From the NCBI RefSeq assembly GCF_042678945.1, contig NZ_JBHTLM010000012.1, positions 62,001-126,000 on the forward strand: a DNA stretch of 64,000 nucleotides, in the 5' to 3' direction. This stretch comes from Fontibacillus puldeungensis. GTDB lineage: Bacteria; Bacillota; Bacilli; Paenibacillales; Paenibacillaceae. Positions 52,098 to 61,088 of the stretch are shown in pieces (the first letter of the stretch is position 1; every line of letters begins with the position of its first letter). Made by a program: the position numbers and the translations under genes. The notes beneath the pieces are model-generated. The model saw only the letters and a list, made by a program, of their open reading frames with translations, searched no databases and had not been told where the DNA came from.

Positions 52098-53435
52098 TCA
52101 CCTCTGCTTTATTTCTTGGACAATAGCATTGACTCCTTCGTCAATTTGCTCAGGTTGTACCCGTGAAATGCTAATGCGCAAAAATTTCTCTCGTTCTAAA
52201 TAATTGGATAAATAAAATTGCTTTCCAGGCACAACAATTACATTTCTAGCAGCAAGGCGCCTCGTAAGGCGATCTAAATTCACTGAAGGCTTCAGCTTAA
52301 ACTGAGCATAGATGCCAGAAGCTGCATCAGGCACATCTAAATCTCCGTCTTTAGCGTGTCGATGAACAGCTTCGTACAACGCGTGAAGACGGGATGCGTA
52401 CTGACTCGATATCGAAAATTTGTGCCGTTCATACATACCGTTTCTGATATAGATATCAAGCGCTGCTTGTGATAGTTGCGAGGTATCGGCGTATTTTTTG
52501 TAGGCACAAAATGTCTCAAGTAAGAGTTCTGGCAATACGACAGCCCCTAAACAAAGACCCGGAAAAATAATTTTCGAGAAGCTTTTTAAATAAACGACAT
52601 GTGAAGTTCTATTTAAAGCATAAATCGGGTCAAACCCCGAAGCTTCACCTAGATCGGCCATATAATCGTCCTCAACGATGTACACGTTGTATTTACTCGC
52701 CAAATTGGCTATGGTTCGTCGCTCTTCCTCACTATAAGTCGTCCCCAGCGGGTTGTGATATCTAGGCATCGTGTAAAAAAATTTGATGTTTCCGTGTTTA
52801 AATTTGTCTTCCAGCTCCTGTAAATCAACCCCCTTGGCAGTACGGGCGATCCCGGTGACAGCCACCCCTTCAAACTCTAAAAATCGCAAATAGTGATCAT
52901 AGCTCGGTTGTTCGACCAGAATCACCGATTTCCCGTTCGGAAAAGGCATTTTGGCCAATATTTCCAGAGCCTGGTGTGCTCCTGAAGTGATTACAATCCG
53001 CTCGGCTTTGGTGAACACCTGATCACCAGCAAAATGAGAAACGAGCGTTTGACGCAGGCTCTTAAGCCCCATCGTATCCCCATAGGTGAACAGCTGATAT
53101 TTATAGGTATCGATGGCTTTGTTCAAACAGTGTTGAAAGTCCAAATACGGGAATAGACTTAAGTCCGGGGAAGCTGAAGCAAAATCGATACAGGGGTTGC
53201 TCGAGTGGTCCTTTACCTCGTGCTCCCCTTCTTTAACTATATAATATCCGCTTTGCGGAATGGAATAGATAGCGTGGCGTCTCTCCAGTTCAGTGTAAGC
53301 TCGGATAATTGTGCTGATACTGCATCCGTACAACTTAGCGGCATCTCTGACAGAAGGCAGCTTTTGACCTGAGCGGTATTGGCCCTCGTTCATTTTTAGT
53401 TCGAAATCCGCGAGAATAGATAAGTATTTTCTCAT
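52098..53435 (-). CDS. MocR-type (GntR/aminotransferase) transcriptional regulator
   Basis: 445 residues. An N-terminal GntR winged helix (about 1-72: QKLPSVRDAAKLYGCSISTIIRAYTELERR) is linked to an aspartate-aminotransferase-fold domain. The PLP lysine is in VVYLKSFSKIIFPGLCLG, and VEDDY supplies the PLP aspartate. MocR proteins sense amino acid or vitamin B6 derivatives through PLP. A divergent DMT exporter begins 162 bases away and is the probable target, with a TGTA/TACA inverted repeat at 53477-53488. GGGGGG precedes the ATG. Confidence 0.95.
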   Translation of the reverse strand: MRKYLSILADFELKMNEGQYRSGQKLPSVRDAAKLYGCSISTIIRAYTELERRHAIYSIPQSGYYIVKEGEHEVKDHSSNPCIDFASASPDLSLFPYLDFQHCLNKAIDTYKYQLFTYGDTMGLKSLRQTLVSHFAGDQVFTKAERIVITSGAHQALEILAKMPFPNGKSVILVEQPSYDHYLRFLEFEGVAVTGIARTAKGVDLQELEDKFKHGNIKFFYTMPRYHNPLGTTYSEEERRTIANLASKYNVYIVEDDYMADLGEASGFDPIYALNRTSHVVYLKSFSKIIFPGLCLGAVVLPELLLETFCAYKKYADTSQLSQAALDIYIRNGMYERHKFSISSQYASRLHALYEAVHRHAKDGDLDVPDAASGIYAQFKLKPSVNLDRLTRRLAARNVIVVPGKQFYLSNYLEREKFLRISISRVQPEQIDEGVNAIVQEIKQR

Positions 53436-53476
53436 AATCCCCCCCTATCTCCCATCATTATTATAATACAATGAAC

Positions 53477-53488
53477 TGTATCGGTACA
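53477..53488. promoter_or_regulatory. Candidate MocR operator
   Basis: TGTATCGGTACA, an imperfect palindrome (TGTA....TACA), lies in the divergent promoter between MocR and the DMT exporter, 42 bases upstream of MocR. PdxR/GabR-like regulators use similar sites. Confidence 0.45.
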
Positions 53489-53596
53489 CTTTTGGAAAAA
53501 AGGCGTTGTACATAGCAGCAATTCGCCGTAACATGCTATTACAAAAGGTCGTTCGCGAACACCCTATAAGCTACTTCATGTAAGGGGGATACGTAA

Positions 53597-54526
53597 ATGC
53601 AAACTCAAAGCCTAAAACTTGCTTATTGGGCTGTCATCGTAAATGCGGTTATTGTAGGATTTTCGTTTCTGTTCACGAAGGTGGCTATCGAATTTGCTGA
53701 TCCAATGGATACGCTCACCTTTCGCTTTGCGGCCTCATTTGCGGTCATTTTAATTCCGTTTATATTTGGGCGCCTAACCTTAAATTTTCGTGGAAAATCA
53801 CTAGTCAAGCCGCTGCTGCTTGCCGCTATATATCCGCTTGGATTTTTTGTGTTCCAAACTTTCGGTTTGCAGTACGCTACTTCTTCCGAGGGTGGCATCT
53901 TGTACGCCTTTACTCCGGTGTTAACGATGCTTCTGGCTTTCCTGTTCCTCAAGGAATCCACAACCCTTTTGCAGAAGCTTTCCATCGCTCTGTCTATTTT
54001 TGGCGTCGTGTTTATTCTAGTCATGAAGGGCAGCGGCTTTTCGTTATCCAATACGGCAGGGATTATTTTGCTTTCCCTATCTTGCCTTGCATTTGCCGGT
54101 TATAGTGTTTTGGCCAGGTCGATGCTAAAAACTTACCGTCCAGTTGAAATTACTTTTTTGACACAGGGGATCGGCTTCACTGTCTTTTTAGTAATCTCCT
54201 TGACCAACCATGTAACCACTGGAACGATTAAGACGTTTTTTACGCCGCTTGCAAGCGGGTCCTTTATTCTATCCGTTTTATATCTGGGTGTACTATCATC
54301 GCTCATCACGGCGCTGACTGCCAACTATGCATTGTCCAAATTAGAGGCTTCGCGCGTAAGTGTATTCACCAGCCTGTCAACCGTGGTGTCGATCGCTGCC
54401 GGAGCGCTCCTTCTTGGAGAGGAAATCAGGCTCTATCACATTATCGGTTCCGTGCTGATTATTGTCGGAGTAATAGGTACAAACCAGGCAAGCCGCAAAG
54501 CGGAAAAACATCCTGATCTAGGATAG
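53597..54526 (+). CDS. EamA/DMT-superfamily transporter
   Basis: 309 residues with ten helices in two EamA repeats (about 5-140 and 150-295). Family motifs include PMDTLTFRFAASF, YALSKLEASRVSVFTSLSTVVSIAAGALLLGE. The family exports amino acids, cofactors or other metabolites. It is divergent from a MocR regulator, a common pair in which the regulator senses an amino-acid-like ligand. GGGGGA precedes the ATG. Confidence 0.93.
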   Translation: MQTQSLKLAYWAVIVNAVIVGFSFLFTKVAIEFADPMDTLTFRFAASFAVILIPFIFGRLTLNFRGKSLVKPLLLAAIYPLGFFVFQTFGLQYATSSEGGILYAFTPVLTMLLAFLFLKESTTLLQKLSIALSIFGVVFILVMKGSGFSLSNTAGIILLSLSCLAFAGYSVLARSMLKTYRPVEITFLTQGIGFTVFLVISLTNHVTTGTIKTFFTPLASGSFILSVLYLGVLSSLITALTANYALSKLEASRVSVFTSLSTVVSIAAGALLLGEEIRLYHIIGSVLIIVGVIGTNQASRKAEKHPDLG

Positions 54527-54592
54527 TAAACTTTGTTTTTTTTGTGGTAATATATGACTTTAAATAGTTCATATCTTTTCTAGGAGGAAAAC

Positions 54593-55285
54593 ATGCACAT
54601 TCACTGTATTCAACATGTTCCGTTTGAAAATCCGGGAGCGATCGTGAAGTGGTCGCAGCAAAATGGGCACGAGCTCTCAATTACGCACTTATATGCGGGT
54701 GAAGAGCTGCCCACAATAAACACCTGGGATATGCTGGTCGTTATGGGCGGGCCAATGAGCGTTCATGATGAAAAGGAATTTCCTTGGCTGGCAGAGGAAA
54801 AAAGCTATATTGGAAAAGCGATTGAGCAGGATAAAACGGTGCTGGGCATCTGCTTGGGTTCACAACTGATTGCCGAGGCACTCGGTGCCAAAGTATACCG
54901 CGCGAAGCAAAAGGAAATCGGCTGGTTTCCGGTAAACTGGACTCCAAATGCCCGCAATCTTCTCCCGAATAGTCCTGAACAATCCTCGGTCTTTCATTGG
55001 CACGGAGAAACCTACGATTTGCCAGCCGAAGCTGAGCTGCTTGCCTCCAGTGCCGTATGCCAAAATCAAGCATTTATATACCAGGGTAAAGTGATTGGTC
55101 TGCAGTTCCATTTGGAGATGCTTGAGGAAAATGTGAATACGATCGTCGACCAATGCGGGCATGAGCTTGAGGAAGCCCCTTACATTCAGACGAAAGAAGA
55201 AATATTGCGCAATTCCTCATCGTTCAACGATACGTATGCTCTGTTGTCGGAGCTATTGAATGGGCTGCAAAAGCAACTGTATTAA
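54593..55285 (+). CDS. Class I glutamine amidotransferase-like protein
   Basis: 230 residues. The nucleophile Cys is in LGICLGSQLIAEALGA and the catalytic His in GLQFHLEM, with Glu in the same motif, so the class I GATase triad is complete. The N-terminal HIHCIQHVPFENPGAI is typical of stand-alone GATase1 proteins related to the YfeJ/GMP-synthase-like group. It may hydrolyse glutamine or gamma-glutamyl compounds; no synthase partner is adjacent. AGGAGG precedes the ATG and a terminator follows. Confidence 0.92.
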   Translation: MHIHCIQHVPFENPGAIVKWSQQNGHELSITHLYAGEELPTINTWDMLVVMGGPMSVHDEKEFPWLAEEKSYIGKAIEQDKTVLGICLGSQLIAEALGAKVYRAKQKEIGWFPVNWTPNARNLLPNSPEQSSVFHWHGETYDLPAEAELLASSAVCQNQAFIYQGKVIGLQFHLEMLEENVNTIVDQCGHELEEAPYIQTKEEILRNSSSFNDTYALLSELLNGLQKQLY

Positions 55286-55313
55286 ATACATTTACTCAGC
55301 ATCCGCATCACAG

Positions 55314-55347
55314 AAAAACGGCTCCGAGCGCACCTCGGGGCCGTTTT
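55314..55347. terminator. Terminator between amidotransferase and quinone reductase
   Basis: Stem AAAACGGC-T-CCGAG with CTCGG-GGCCGTTTT, short loop. It serves both convergent genes. Confidence 0.85.
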
Positions 55348-55360
55348 GCATTCAAGCAAC

Positions 55361-55945
55361 TTATAGCGATTTATACTTTTCTTCCACTTGAGCCAGCATG
55401 TTTTTCCGGTCGGCATCGGATGCAACGGTTGTTACCCCGCCAAACAGGAAATGCTCGATGACCTCGATCCCGCAGAACTCAAAGATCCCGCCGTCAGAAG
55501 TTTGTTTCAGCGAAGCGTTCATCCCAATGGATTCGTAAACATCGCCCGGCGTGCCGTAAGTATTGATGAGAATCCCCTTTTTACCGCTGAACAGCTTGTC
55601 GATCCCGCCTTCGGCATTGTATTGATATGCAAATCCATAGGAGAATGTACGATCAACATAACCTTTGAGAATCGCCGGCAGCCCCGTCCACCAAATCGGG
55701 TAAATGAACGTAATTACATCCGCGTTTTTTAAATACTCCTGTTCGGTTTTGATATCAGCAGGCACATTTCCCTCCCGCATTTGAGCTGTATCTTCGGCGG
55801 ATAATACAGGGTTAAAGCCCAGTTTGTACAAGTCACGCACATGGACCTCATGCCCACTTTCTTTCAAGCCCCGAACAGCGGCATCCAAAATGGCATGGTT
55901 AAAACTGCCTTCATGTGGATGAGCGTAAACGATCAAATGGTTCAT
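55361..55945 (-). CDS. NAD(P)H:quinone reductase, flavodoxin-fold
   Basis: 194 residues. The N-terminal IVYAHPHEGSFNHAI loop binds FMN/FAD phosphate, and FIYPIWWTGLPAILKGYVDRTFSYGFAY is the NQO1/KefF-family signature. It reduces quinones by two electrons and protects against electrophiles. It lies 158 bases downstream of an Rrf2 regulator on the same strand, and three inverted repeats fill that gap, so redox-responsive repression is likely. GGGAGG precedes the ATG. Confidence 0.93.
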   Translation of the reverse strand: MNHLIVYAHPHEGSFNHAILDAAVRGLKESGHEVHVRDLYKLGFNPVLSAEDTAQMREGNVPADIKTEQEYLKNADVITFIYPIWWTGLPAILKGYVDRTFSYGFAYQYNAEGGIDKLFSGKKGILINTYGTPGDVYESIGMNASLKQTSDGGIFEFCGIEVIEHFLFGGVTTVASDADRKNMLAQVEEKYKSL

Positions 55946-56003
55946 TTCTTTTCCTCCCAGAATGCAATTTAGATGTAATTATGCACTAGATAACATCGAT
56001 TTA

Positions 56004-56036
56004 ATCAGTTAGTAATCATGGCGGTTACTAAATGAT
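56004..56036. promoter_or_regulatory. Inverted repeat 1 in quinone reductase promoter
   Basis: ATCAGTTAGTAA (56004-56015) is inverted at 56025-56036 with one mismatch and a 9-base spacer. Likely operator of the upstream Rrf2 regulator. Confidence 0.5.
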
Positions 56037-56045
56037 CTAAAAAAA

Positions 56046-56063
56046 ATAAGAAGCGCTTCTTAT
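56046..56063. promoter_or_regulatory. 18-bp perfect palindrome in quinone reductase promoter
   Basis: ATAAGAAGCGCTTCTTAT is fully self-complementary and sits 101 bases before the quinone reductase start. It may be a second regulator's site. Confidence 0.55.
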
Positions 56064-56066
56064 GTA

Positions 56067-56087
56067 ATGTAACTATATCAGTTACAT
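56067..56087. promoter_or_regulatory. Inverted repeat 2 in quinone reductase promoter
   Basis: ATGTAACT-atatc-AGTTACAT, an 8+5+8 perfect inverted repeat just after the Rrf2 stop. Its GTTAC/GTAAC core recurs in inverted repeat 1 (GTTACTAA), so both may bind the same protein. Confidence 0.55.
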
Positions 56088-56103
56088 ATGTTCCAGTCAA
56101 CAC

Positions 56104-56529
56104 CTAAGCATTTTCAGAACATTGAATATTCTCGACCACTTGCGCTAAAGTAGTTTGGGCGAGCGTTTGCTCCATTTGCAGTTGTGCAGCTCTAAGCGGC
56201 GTGTTTAAAGCATTTTGTATATTTTTTCCTACCGGACACTTTAGGTTCGTGTTTTGATGAATCGTAAAGAGATCCTTTGACTCGGGCAGTTCCACTGCGT
56301 TATATACATCCAAAAAAGTAATTTCGGATACTGAACGCAGCAGCTTGATCCCTGTAATCCCCGGTCTGGACTCTATAAGCTTCGCCTTACTGAGCATGCT
56401 CATAATTTTGCGAATAACAGCAGGGTTCGTATTTACACTAGACGCTATAAATTCCGATGTAACCTTCCCTTCATTGATATGAATGAGTGAAAGAATATGA
56501 ATCGCTACTGAGAAACGGCTGCTAATCAT
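56104..56529 (-). CDS. Rrf2-family transcriptional regulator (YwnA-like)
   Basis: 141 residues. The Rrf2 winged helix (SRFSVAIHILSLI, then TSEFIASSVNTNPAVIRKIMSMLSKAKLIESRPG) is intact. The cysteines lie at NLKCPVG and IQCSEN only, without the three-cysteine iron-sulfur cluster motif of IscR/NsrR. It is therefore closer to thiol-based or quinone-sensing members such as YwnA or CymR. It probably represses the quinone reductase downstream and itself. AAGGAGG precedes the ATG. Confidence 0.92.
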   Translation of the reverse strand: MISSRFSVAIHILSLIHINEGKVTSEFIASSVNTNPAVIRKIMSMLSKAKLIESRPGITGIKLLRSVSEITFLDVYNAVELPESKDLFTIHQNTNLKCPVGKNIQNALNTPLRAAQLQMEQTLAQTTLAQVVENIQCSENA

Positions 56530-56633
56530 GACAGCACCTCCTTACTGTAACAACAATTATTGCATATTGCAGCGGTAAAATCTATTCATGCTTGACGTTA
56601 CAAATCGGCACTTAAACTCATTAATCAAGCTGA

Positions 56634-57740
56634 TCAAGCCTCACCTTTTCGGCCAAGAAGCATAGAAATGCTCAGCAATATCAACGGTATTCCCGCGCAA
56701 AGGAAAATCCCGCCATACCCTGTGTATTTTTCTATGTTTCCGATCATTGCATAATCTTTCGGGTATATGGTCAATGAAAGCAGAGGGATTACGGGTAGAT
56801 AGTAAACATATTTATTCCACTTCTTCGTAAGCTGGCTGACGCCAGCTGCGAAATAAAAGTAATAATTGGCTACGGTCATAAATATTTTGATGGTCCATAG
56901 TACGATAAACAAAATTTCAAACCGTTCCAGAAAAGCTCCGGGAAATTCAATTTGTTGGGCAAATGTAACTACAGGCCACTGTAAGTGGGCAACCTCCTCT
57001 ACCGACAGACACGCTACAACCGCCGTCACCATAAGCAGATACAATCCCAAAGCGATCGCATACCCGATTCCTCCCGCCTTCCACGCCTTTTGCGGATTTT
57101 CCATGAAATTCGTCAGTATGAGCATCGACTCATATCCGAGCGTGGAGTATGGAATGACGAACAGTGATTTGATAACAGGACTCCACCCTTCATGAAATAT
57201 GGGAAGCAGATTCTCAACATCGAAGCGGTTCACATTCATCAAAATAAGCAGCAAAAAAATGATAATCGAAAATGGGAAAAATAGCTCAACAAACCGCACC
57301 ATCACATGAAGTCCACCTGATATTAAGTAGCCGACGAGGAGCAAAAATGGCAGCATAATGATCACTAATGGCGTTCTTTCAAGCGCAAGCACTTTGATAA
57401 ATTCTCCCACCCATCTCGAAACAAGAGCGCAGACCAGAAAGCAATATGCGATAAAAATAACGTTAACAAGCATACCGATCCACTTACCAACAATACAGGT
57501 GGTGATTTCAAAAAAAGACTTTCCCGGGTAGCGTTGGCATAGCTTCACATTCACAAAAACAGCGCCCAGCCCTAAAATACTTGCCAGCATCAGTCCCTGC
57601 CACACATCAGGAGTCTGGGTCTTCTCGGCGATCGTTCTTGGTAAGCTTACGATACTCACGGCGTACACCGTAGACGCTACGGTACAAGCCGTTTGGATAA
57701 CAGATATTTTTTCATGTCTCATGGTTGGTATGTTAGGCAT
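56634..57740 (-). CDS. GerA-type germinant receptor subunit B (second operon)
   Basis: 368 residues, about ten helices. The N-terminal KISVIQTACTVASTVYAVSIVSLPRTIAE and the GHL-MVRFVELFFPFSIIIF region are GerAB-like. Its ATG shares one base with the C-subunit stop (TAATG), so translation is coupled. It is the last gene of an A-C-B operon. The sequence is clearly different from the B subunit at 50.6 kb, implying another ligand. Confidence 0.93.
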   Translation of the reverse strand: MPNIPTMRHEKISVIQTACTVASTVYAVSIVSLPRTIAEKTQTPDVWQGLMLASILGLGAVFVNVKLCQRYPGKSFFEITTCIVGKWIGMLVNVIFIAYCFLVCALVSRWVGEFIKVLALERTPLVIIMLPFLLLVGYLISGGLHVMVRFVELFFPFSIIIFLLLILMNVNRFDVENLLPIFHEGWSPVIKSLFVIPYSTLGYESMLILTNFMENPQKAWKAGGIGYAIALGLYLLMVTAVVACLSVEEVAHLQWPVVTFAQQIEFPGAFLERFEILFIVLWTIKIFMTVANYYFYFAAGVSQLTKKWNKYVYYLPVIPLLSLTIYPKDYAMIGNIEKYTGYGGIFLCAGIPLILLSISMLLGRKGEA

Positions 57741-58891
57741 TAAGAGCTCTCTCCTTTGGTGTAAGCGCCTGAACGTTTAATTTCTGCCTTCACCTGAACC
57801 TCGATAGGTACTTCACTAAAGGTATCTTGCCAATTTTTTTCGACACGATCCCAGTAATCAGGATATTTCACTTTCAGTTTAGCGCCGAACCCGAGCACAT
57901 CCACCTTCATCTCCTTCTTTAGAATGTTCAGCGAATGGCGTGCCTTGCTTATAATTGCTTCTTGCGCAGCCTCTTTGGCACTTCGGATGAAGGGCTCCTT
58001 CAGAAGATCAGACGTTAGGTCCAGAGTCTCGCTTACTCTCAAATCTGTTTTTATTCGGACGAGAAACGAGAGCTCCTGCCCTTGCAGACGGGGAATAATT
58101 TTACTTTTCACCTTATCCACTTCAAAGACGAGCGTTTTTTCCGTTTCAGGTTCATTTGCTTTTAAAATGTTGCCCTTCGTCTTCCCAAGCATCCAGTTAA
58201 TTCCGACAACATCGTCCTCTTCCAGCCAACCCGCGAACTTCTTTGTCTTTCCACGAATCACTGCCGCGCCTGATAAGATATTGCTGTCATTGATATCCAG
58301 CTTTGGAATCATAAAATCGACGTTTTGCGAGATATGCTTGGACAAATCCCCTAGCGTCGTTTTTCGTAGTATTTTTGAGTTTACCATACTGTTATCTGCC
58401 AAAGCCTCAAGACCGATTGAAGGCAGTTCCTGGTGTTTTCCTAATTTATCGAGGGCTTCCTTGGCCCTTCCTCTCACGATCATGATGACCGATTTTCGGC
58501 TCACTTTATAGGTACGCATATAGTGATCCAACAATTGGTTGATTTGGTTCTGCTTAATCGCCTCATCGCTGATTAAGATTAATCGAATAAAATTGAATAA
58601 AGGAGCTCGAGCAACTTGCTTGGTTTGTTCTCTCGAAGTCATTTGTATGCTCTCTGGACTCGTCGTCGTTACGTTGACATACATGTTTCTTTTTGATTCA
58701 CGGGCAACAAGATGCTGGTAAGTCAGACTGATCATATTGTTGTCCTTATCGATGGCTACGCCTAGAATGATACTTAGCTCATCGATTTCCTGACTATCCC
58801 AACACCCTGTGAGAAGGGCGCACGCGAGCCACACGGCAGTACATTTTTGCAGCAACATTATTCTGCTAAACCGAGAAACGGGATGTCCCAT
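57740..58891 (-). CDS. GerA-type germinant receptor subunit C (second operon)
   Basis: 383 residues. Lipobox LLTGC followed by WDSQEIDELSIILGVAIDKD, the Ger(x)C start. The C-terminal part ends KVDVLGFGAKLKVKYPDYWDRVEKNW. It is a lipoprotein of the spore inner membrane receptor. It starts 4 bases after the A subunit and overlaps the B subunit by one base. Confidence 0.94.
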   Translation of the reverse strand: MGHPVSRFSRIMLLQKCTAVWLACALLTGCWDSQEIDELSIILGVAIDKDNNMISLTYQHLVARESKRNMYVNVTTTSPESIQMTSREQTKQVARAPLFNFIRLILISDEAIKQNQINQLLDHYMRTYKVSRKSVIMIVRGRAKEALDKLGKHQELPSIGLEALADNSMVNSKILRKTTLGDLSKHISQNVDFMIPKLDINDSNILSGAAVIRGKTKKFAGWLEEDDVVGINWMLGKTKGNILKANEPETEKTLVFEVDKVKSKIIPRLQGQELSFLVRIKTDLRVSETLDLTSDLLKEPFIRSAKEAAQEAIISKARHSLNILKKEMKVDVLGFGAKLKVKYPDYWDRVEKNWQDTFSEVPIEVQVKAEIKRSGAYTKGESS

Positions 58892-58895
58892 GCGC

Positions 58896-60374
58896 TTACT
58901 TCCTTTTCTTGTTCGATAATGTATCGTCCTTTGTATTTAACATTACTGGGCGTTTCCTTATTTTTTTCAGCGGAAGCCGCACTAAAGTATCTTGTTGATC
59001 TCTCAAACGGATAGGTGCCATAGGAGACATATAAGAAACGCCAAAGCTCTTGAGCTTAACCATATGAGCGCCTAAAAAGATAAAAGCGAGAATTACACCA
59101 TAAAGCCCATAGATAGCAGCGGCTATCATTATTGGGAATCGTAGAAGACGAATTCCTAAGCTGCCGCTATACTGCGGACTGGCAAACGATGAAATAGCCG
59201 TGAGTCCAACGATAATGATTAGAATTGCACTCACGATCGATGCTTGAACAGCGGCTTGTCCGATAACAAGGCCGCCCACTATACCGATGACCTGACCAAT
59301 CCCTTTAGGCAGACGTAAACTGGCCTCGCGGAGAATCTCTAGAGCGACCTCCATAATCAACGCCTCGACAAAGACCGGGAAAGGAACATCCTGTCTTGCG
59401 GCAACGATTGACATCACCAGCTCCGGTGGAATCAGTCCGGGATGGAAAGAGACCAGAGCCACATACAGCGAAGGGAGAAATGTTGCAATAAGCAAAGCAA
59501 ATAGCCGAAGAATACGAAAAAATGTACCCAGTAGAAACCGTTCATAATAATCTTCAGGCGATTGGGCCAGCATCCAGAACGTCATAGGTGCAATAAGTAC
59601 GAAGGGCGAGCCATCCAGTATAATCACGACTCTTCCCGACGTTAATCCATTTACGGCTTTATCCAATCGTTCGGTTGCCTGAAGCTGGGGAAAAGGGGAC
59701 CACATATTCTCTTCCAGCCACTGCTCAATAATTCCGGTATCCGTGGCATCATCGATATCGATTGCTTCTATTCTTTGTTTAACCTCTTGTACCAGTTCTT
59801 CGTTCGCAATATCCGAGATATAAAGTACCGCTAATTTTCGCGAAGACCTTCTCCCAATATGATATAAATCCATCTTAAAGCTCAGATCTTTGATATAACG
59901 TCTGACCATGGACAGATTGCTGTGCAAATCCTCAATAAAGCCCTCACGCGGCCCCCTCACTAGCGTTTCCGTACTAGGCTCCTCGACATTGCGCGAAGGA
60001 AAGCTGCCGGTCGAAGCGATGAGTATATCCTCGCTGCCTTTTATCAGCAAACAGGTATTCCCTGAAAGGATTTCCTTCACGCATGAAGCAAGGTCGCCTT
60101 GCTCATTGCGTCCGAACGTCAAAGAAGTCCGCTGCGCCAGCTCCTGCTCCACCTTCTCTGCGGATAGCTTAGTGCTTCCCACATTAAGTCCGATTAAAAT
60201 TAGCGTCTTGATAATTTGTTCGTTGATCACGGCTAAATCGGCAATACCCGAAAGATAAACGACGACGACTTCCCCCCCCGATTCTCCCAAATGCAAGGGC
60301 TTAAAAACTGCGTCGGGAAGATGTTCAAGGGTCTTCTTCAGCTCAGCCAGGTTGTCTTTTGGCGATCTTGCCAT
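58896..60374 (-). CDS. GerA-type germinant receptor subunit A (second operon)
   Basis: 492 residues. It carries TLVRGPREGFIEDLHSNLSMVRRYI, the GerAA signature, and TERLDKAVNGLTSGRVVIILDGSPFVLIAP, then five membrane helices with PVFVEALIMEVALEILREASLRLPKGIGQ. It starts the A-C-B operon, with AGGAGGG before the ATG and a sigma-G-like promoter at 60417-60446. A basic tail (KKIRKRPVMLN) is cytoplasmic. Confidence 0.95.
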   Translation of the reverse strand: MARSPKDNLAELKKTLEHLPDAVFKPLHLGESGGEVVVVYLSGIADLAVINEQIIKTLILIGLNVGSTKLSAEKVEQELAQRTSLTFGRNEQGDLASCVKEILSGNTCLLIKGSEDILIASTGSFPSRNVEEPSTETLVRGPREGFIEDLHSNLSMVRRYIKDLSFKMDLYHIGRRSSRKLAVLYISDIANEELVQEVKQRIEAIDIDDATDTGIIEQWLEENMWSPFPQLQATERLDKAVNGLTSGRVVIILDGSPFVLIAPMTFWMLAQSPEDYYERFLLGTFFRILRLFALLIATFLPSLYVALVSFHPGLIPPELVMSIVAARQDVPFPVFVEALIMEVALEILREASLRLPKGIGQVIGIVGGLVIGQAAVQASIVSAILIIIVGLTAISSFASPQYSGSLGIRLLRFPIMIAAAIYGLYGVILAFIFLGAHMVKLKSFGVSYMSPMAPIRLRDQQDTLVRLPLKKIRKRPVMLNTKDDTLSNKKRK

Positions 60375-60416
60375 GATTCACCCTCCTCAAAAAGACGTGG
60401 ACATTAGATATAGAGG

Positions 60417-60446
60417 TAATATGTGTTAATTCACTTAAAATATTCT
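60417..60446 (-). promoter_or_regulatory. Sigma-G-type promoter for the second germinant receptor operon
   Basis: On the minus strand AGAATA (-35), 17-base spacer, CATATTA (-10): the -10 fits CATNNTA exactly and the -35 keeps the GAATA core. It lies 43 bases before the A-subunit start. Confidence 0.65.
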
Positions 60447-60500
60447 TCCAAGTTAGTCCTCGTAATTACCTAATGATTACTAAACAGTCGCACTTGTAGA

Positions 60501-60507
60501 CATACTA
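60501..60507 (+). promoter_or_regulatory. CATACTA -10-like element before the DUF3231 gene
   Basis: CATACTA matches the sigma-G/F -10 consensus, but no good -35 stands 17-18 bases upstream. Forespore expression is only suggested. Confidence 0.3.
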
Positions 60508-60545
60508 CTATGGCACAAAACTACAACCTAAAAGGAGACCAGTTA

Positions 60546-61052
60546 ATGGGAATTTTAGACGGCAATCCGAAGAATGAACCAATGCATTACGGGGAGATCT
60601 TTACGGTATGGGAAAGCTCTATGGCTGCAAAAGGCTTGGTGTCCTGCTACCAAGCATACATTTACCACTCCGGCGATGGCGAGCTTAAGGAGATGTTGGG
60701 CGAGCTTATCGATCAGGCCAGACTTGAAATTAAGGAGCTTGACAAGCTGCTGACCGATAATGGCATTGCCCCATCGCCTACGCTGCCGGAAAGACCGGAA
60801 GTTAAGCTGGAGGACATTCCGGTGGGAGCCAGATTTTCCGACCCGGAAATAGGCGCTAAAATCGCAATGGATACGATGGCCGGACTTGTTGGATGCAGTA
60901 AAGCGATGGCTCTCAGTATCCGGGAGGACATCGGAGCGCTGTTCGCCAAATATCATGTCACAAAAACGGCACTAGGCCTTAAAATTTTACGGATGAACAA
61001 GGAAAAAGGCTGGCTCATTCCGCCTCCGCTTCTGGTCAAAAAACCGGAATAA
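60546..61052 (+). CDS. DUF3231-family protein
   Basis: 168 residues from ATG 60546 with AAAAGGAGA upstream; the frame is open to 60510 without a ribosome site. All-helical, ferritin-like pattern: HYGEIFTVWESSMAAKGLVSCYQAYIYHSGDGELKEML, with a second half containing FSDPEIGAKIAMDTMAGLVGCSKAMALSIREDIGALF. DUF3231 proteins are common in spore-formers and of unknown function. It is divergent from the second ger operon and closed by a terminator. Confidence 0.85.
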   Translation: MGILDGNPKNEPMHYGEIFTVWESSMAAKGLVSCYQAYIYHSGDGELKEMLGELIDQARLEIKELDKLLTDNGIAPSPTLPERPEVKLEDIPVGARFSDPEIGAKIAMDTMAGLVGCSKAMALSIREDIGALFAKYHVTKTALGLKILRMNKEKGWLIPPPLLVKKPE

Positions 61053-61056
61053 AACG

Positions 61057-61084
61057 AAAAGGATCTCAGCAATGAGATCCTTTT
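61057..61084. terminator. Terminator between DUF3231 and ComB genes
   Basis: Perfect 12-bp stem AAAAGGATCTCA with its inverse and a 4-base loop, flanked by A- and T-rich ends; serves both convergent genes. Confidence 0.9.
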
Positions 61085-61088
61085 GTAT

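Noticed and set aside
60507..60545. Longer start of the DUF3231 gene at 60510
   Set aside because: The AAAAGGAGA site lies inside this extension, directly before ATG 60546, so the shorter start is used.
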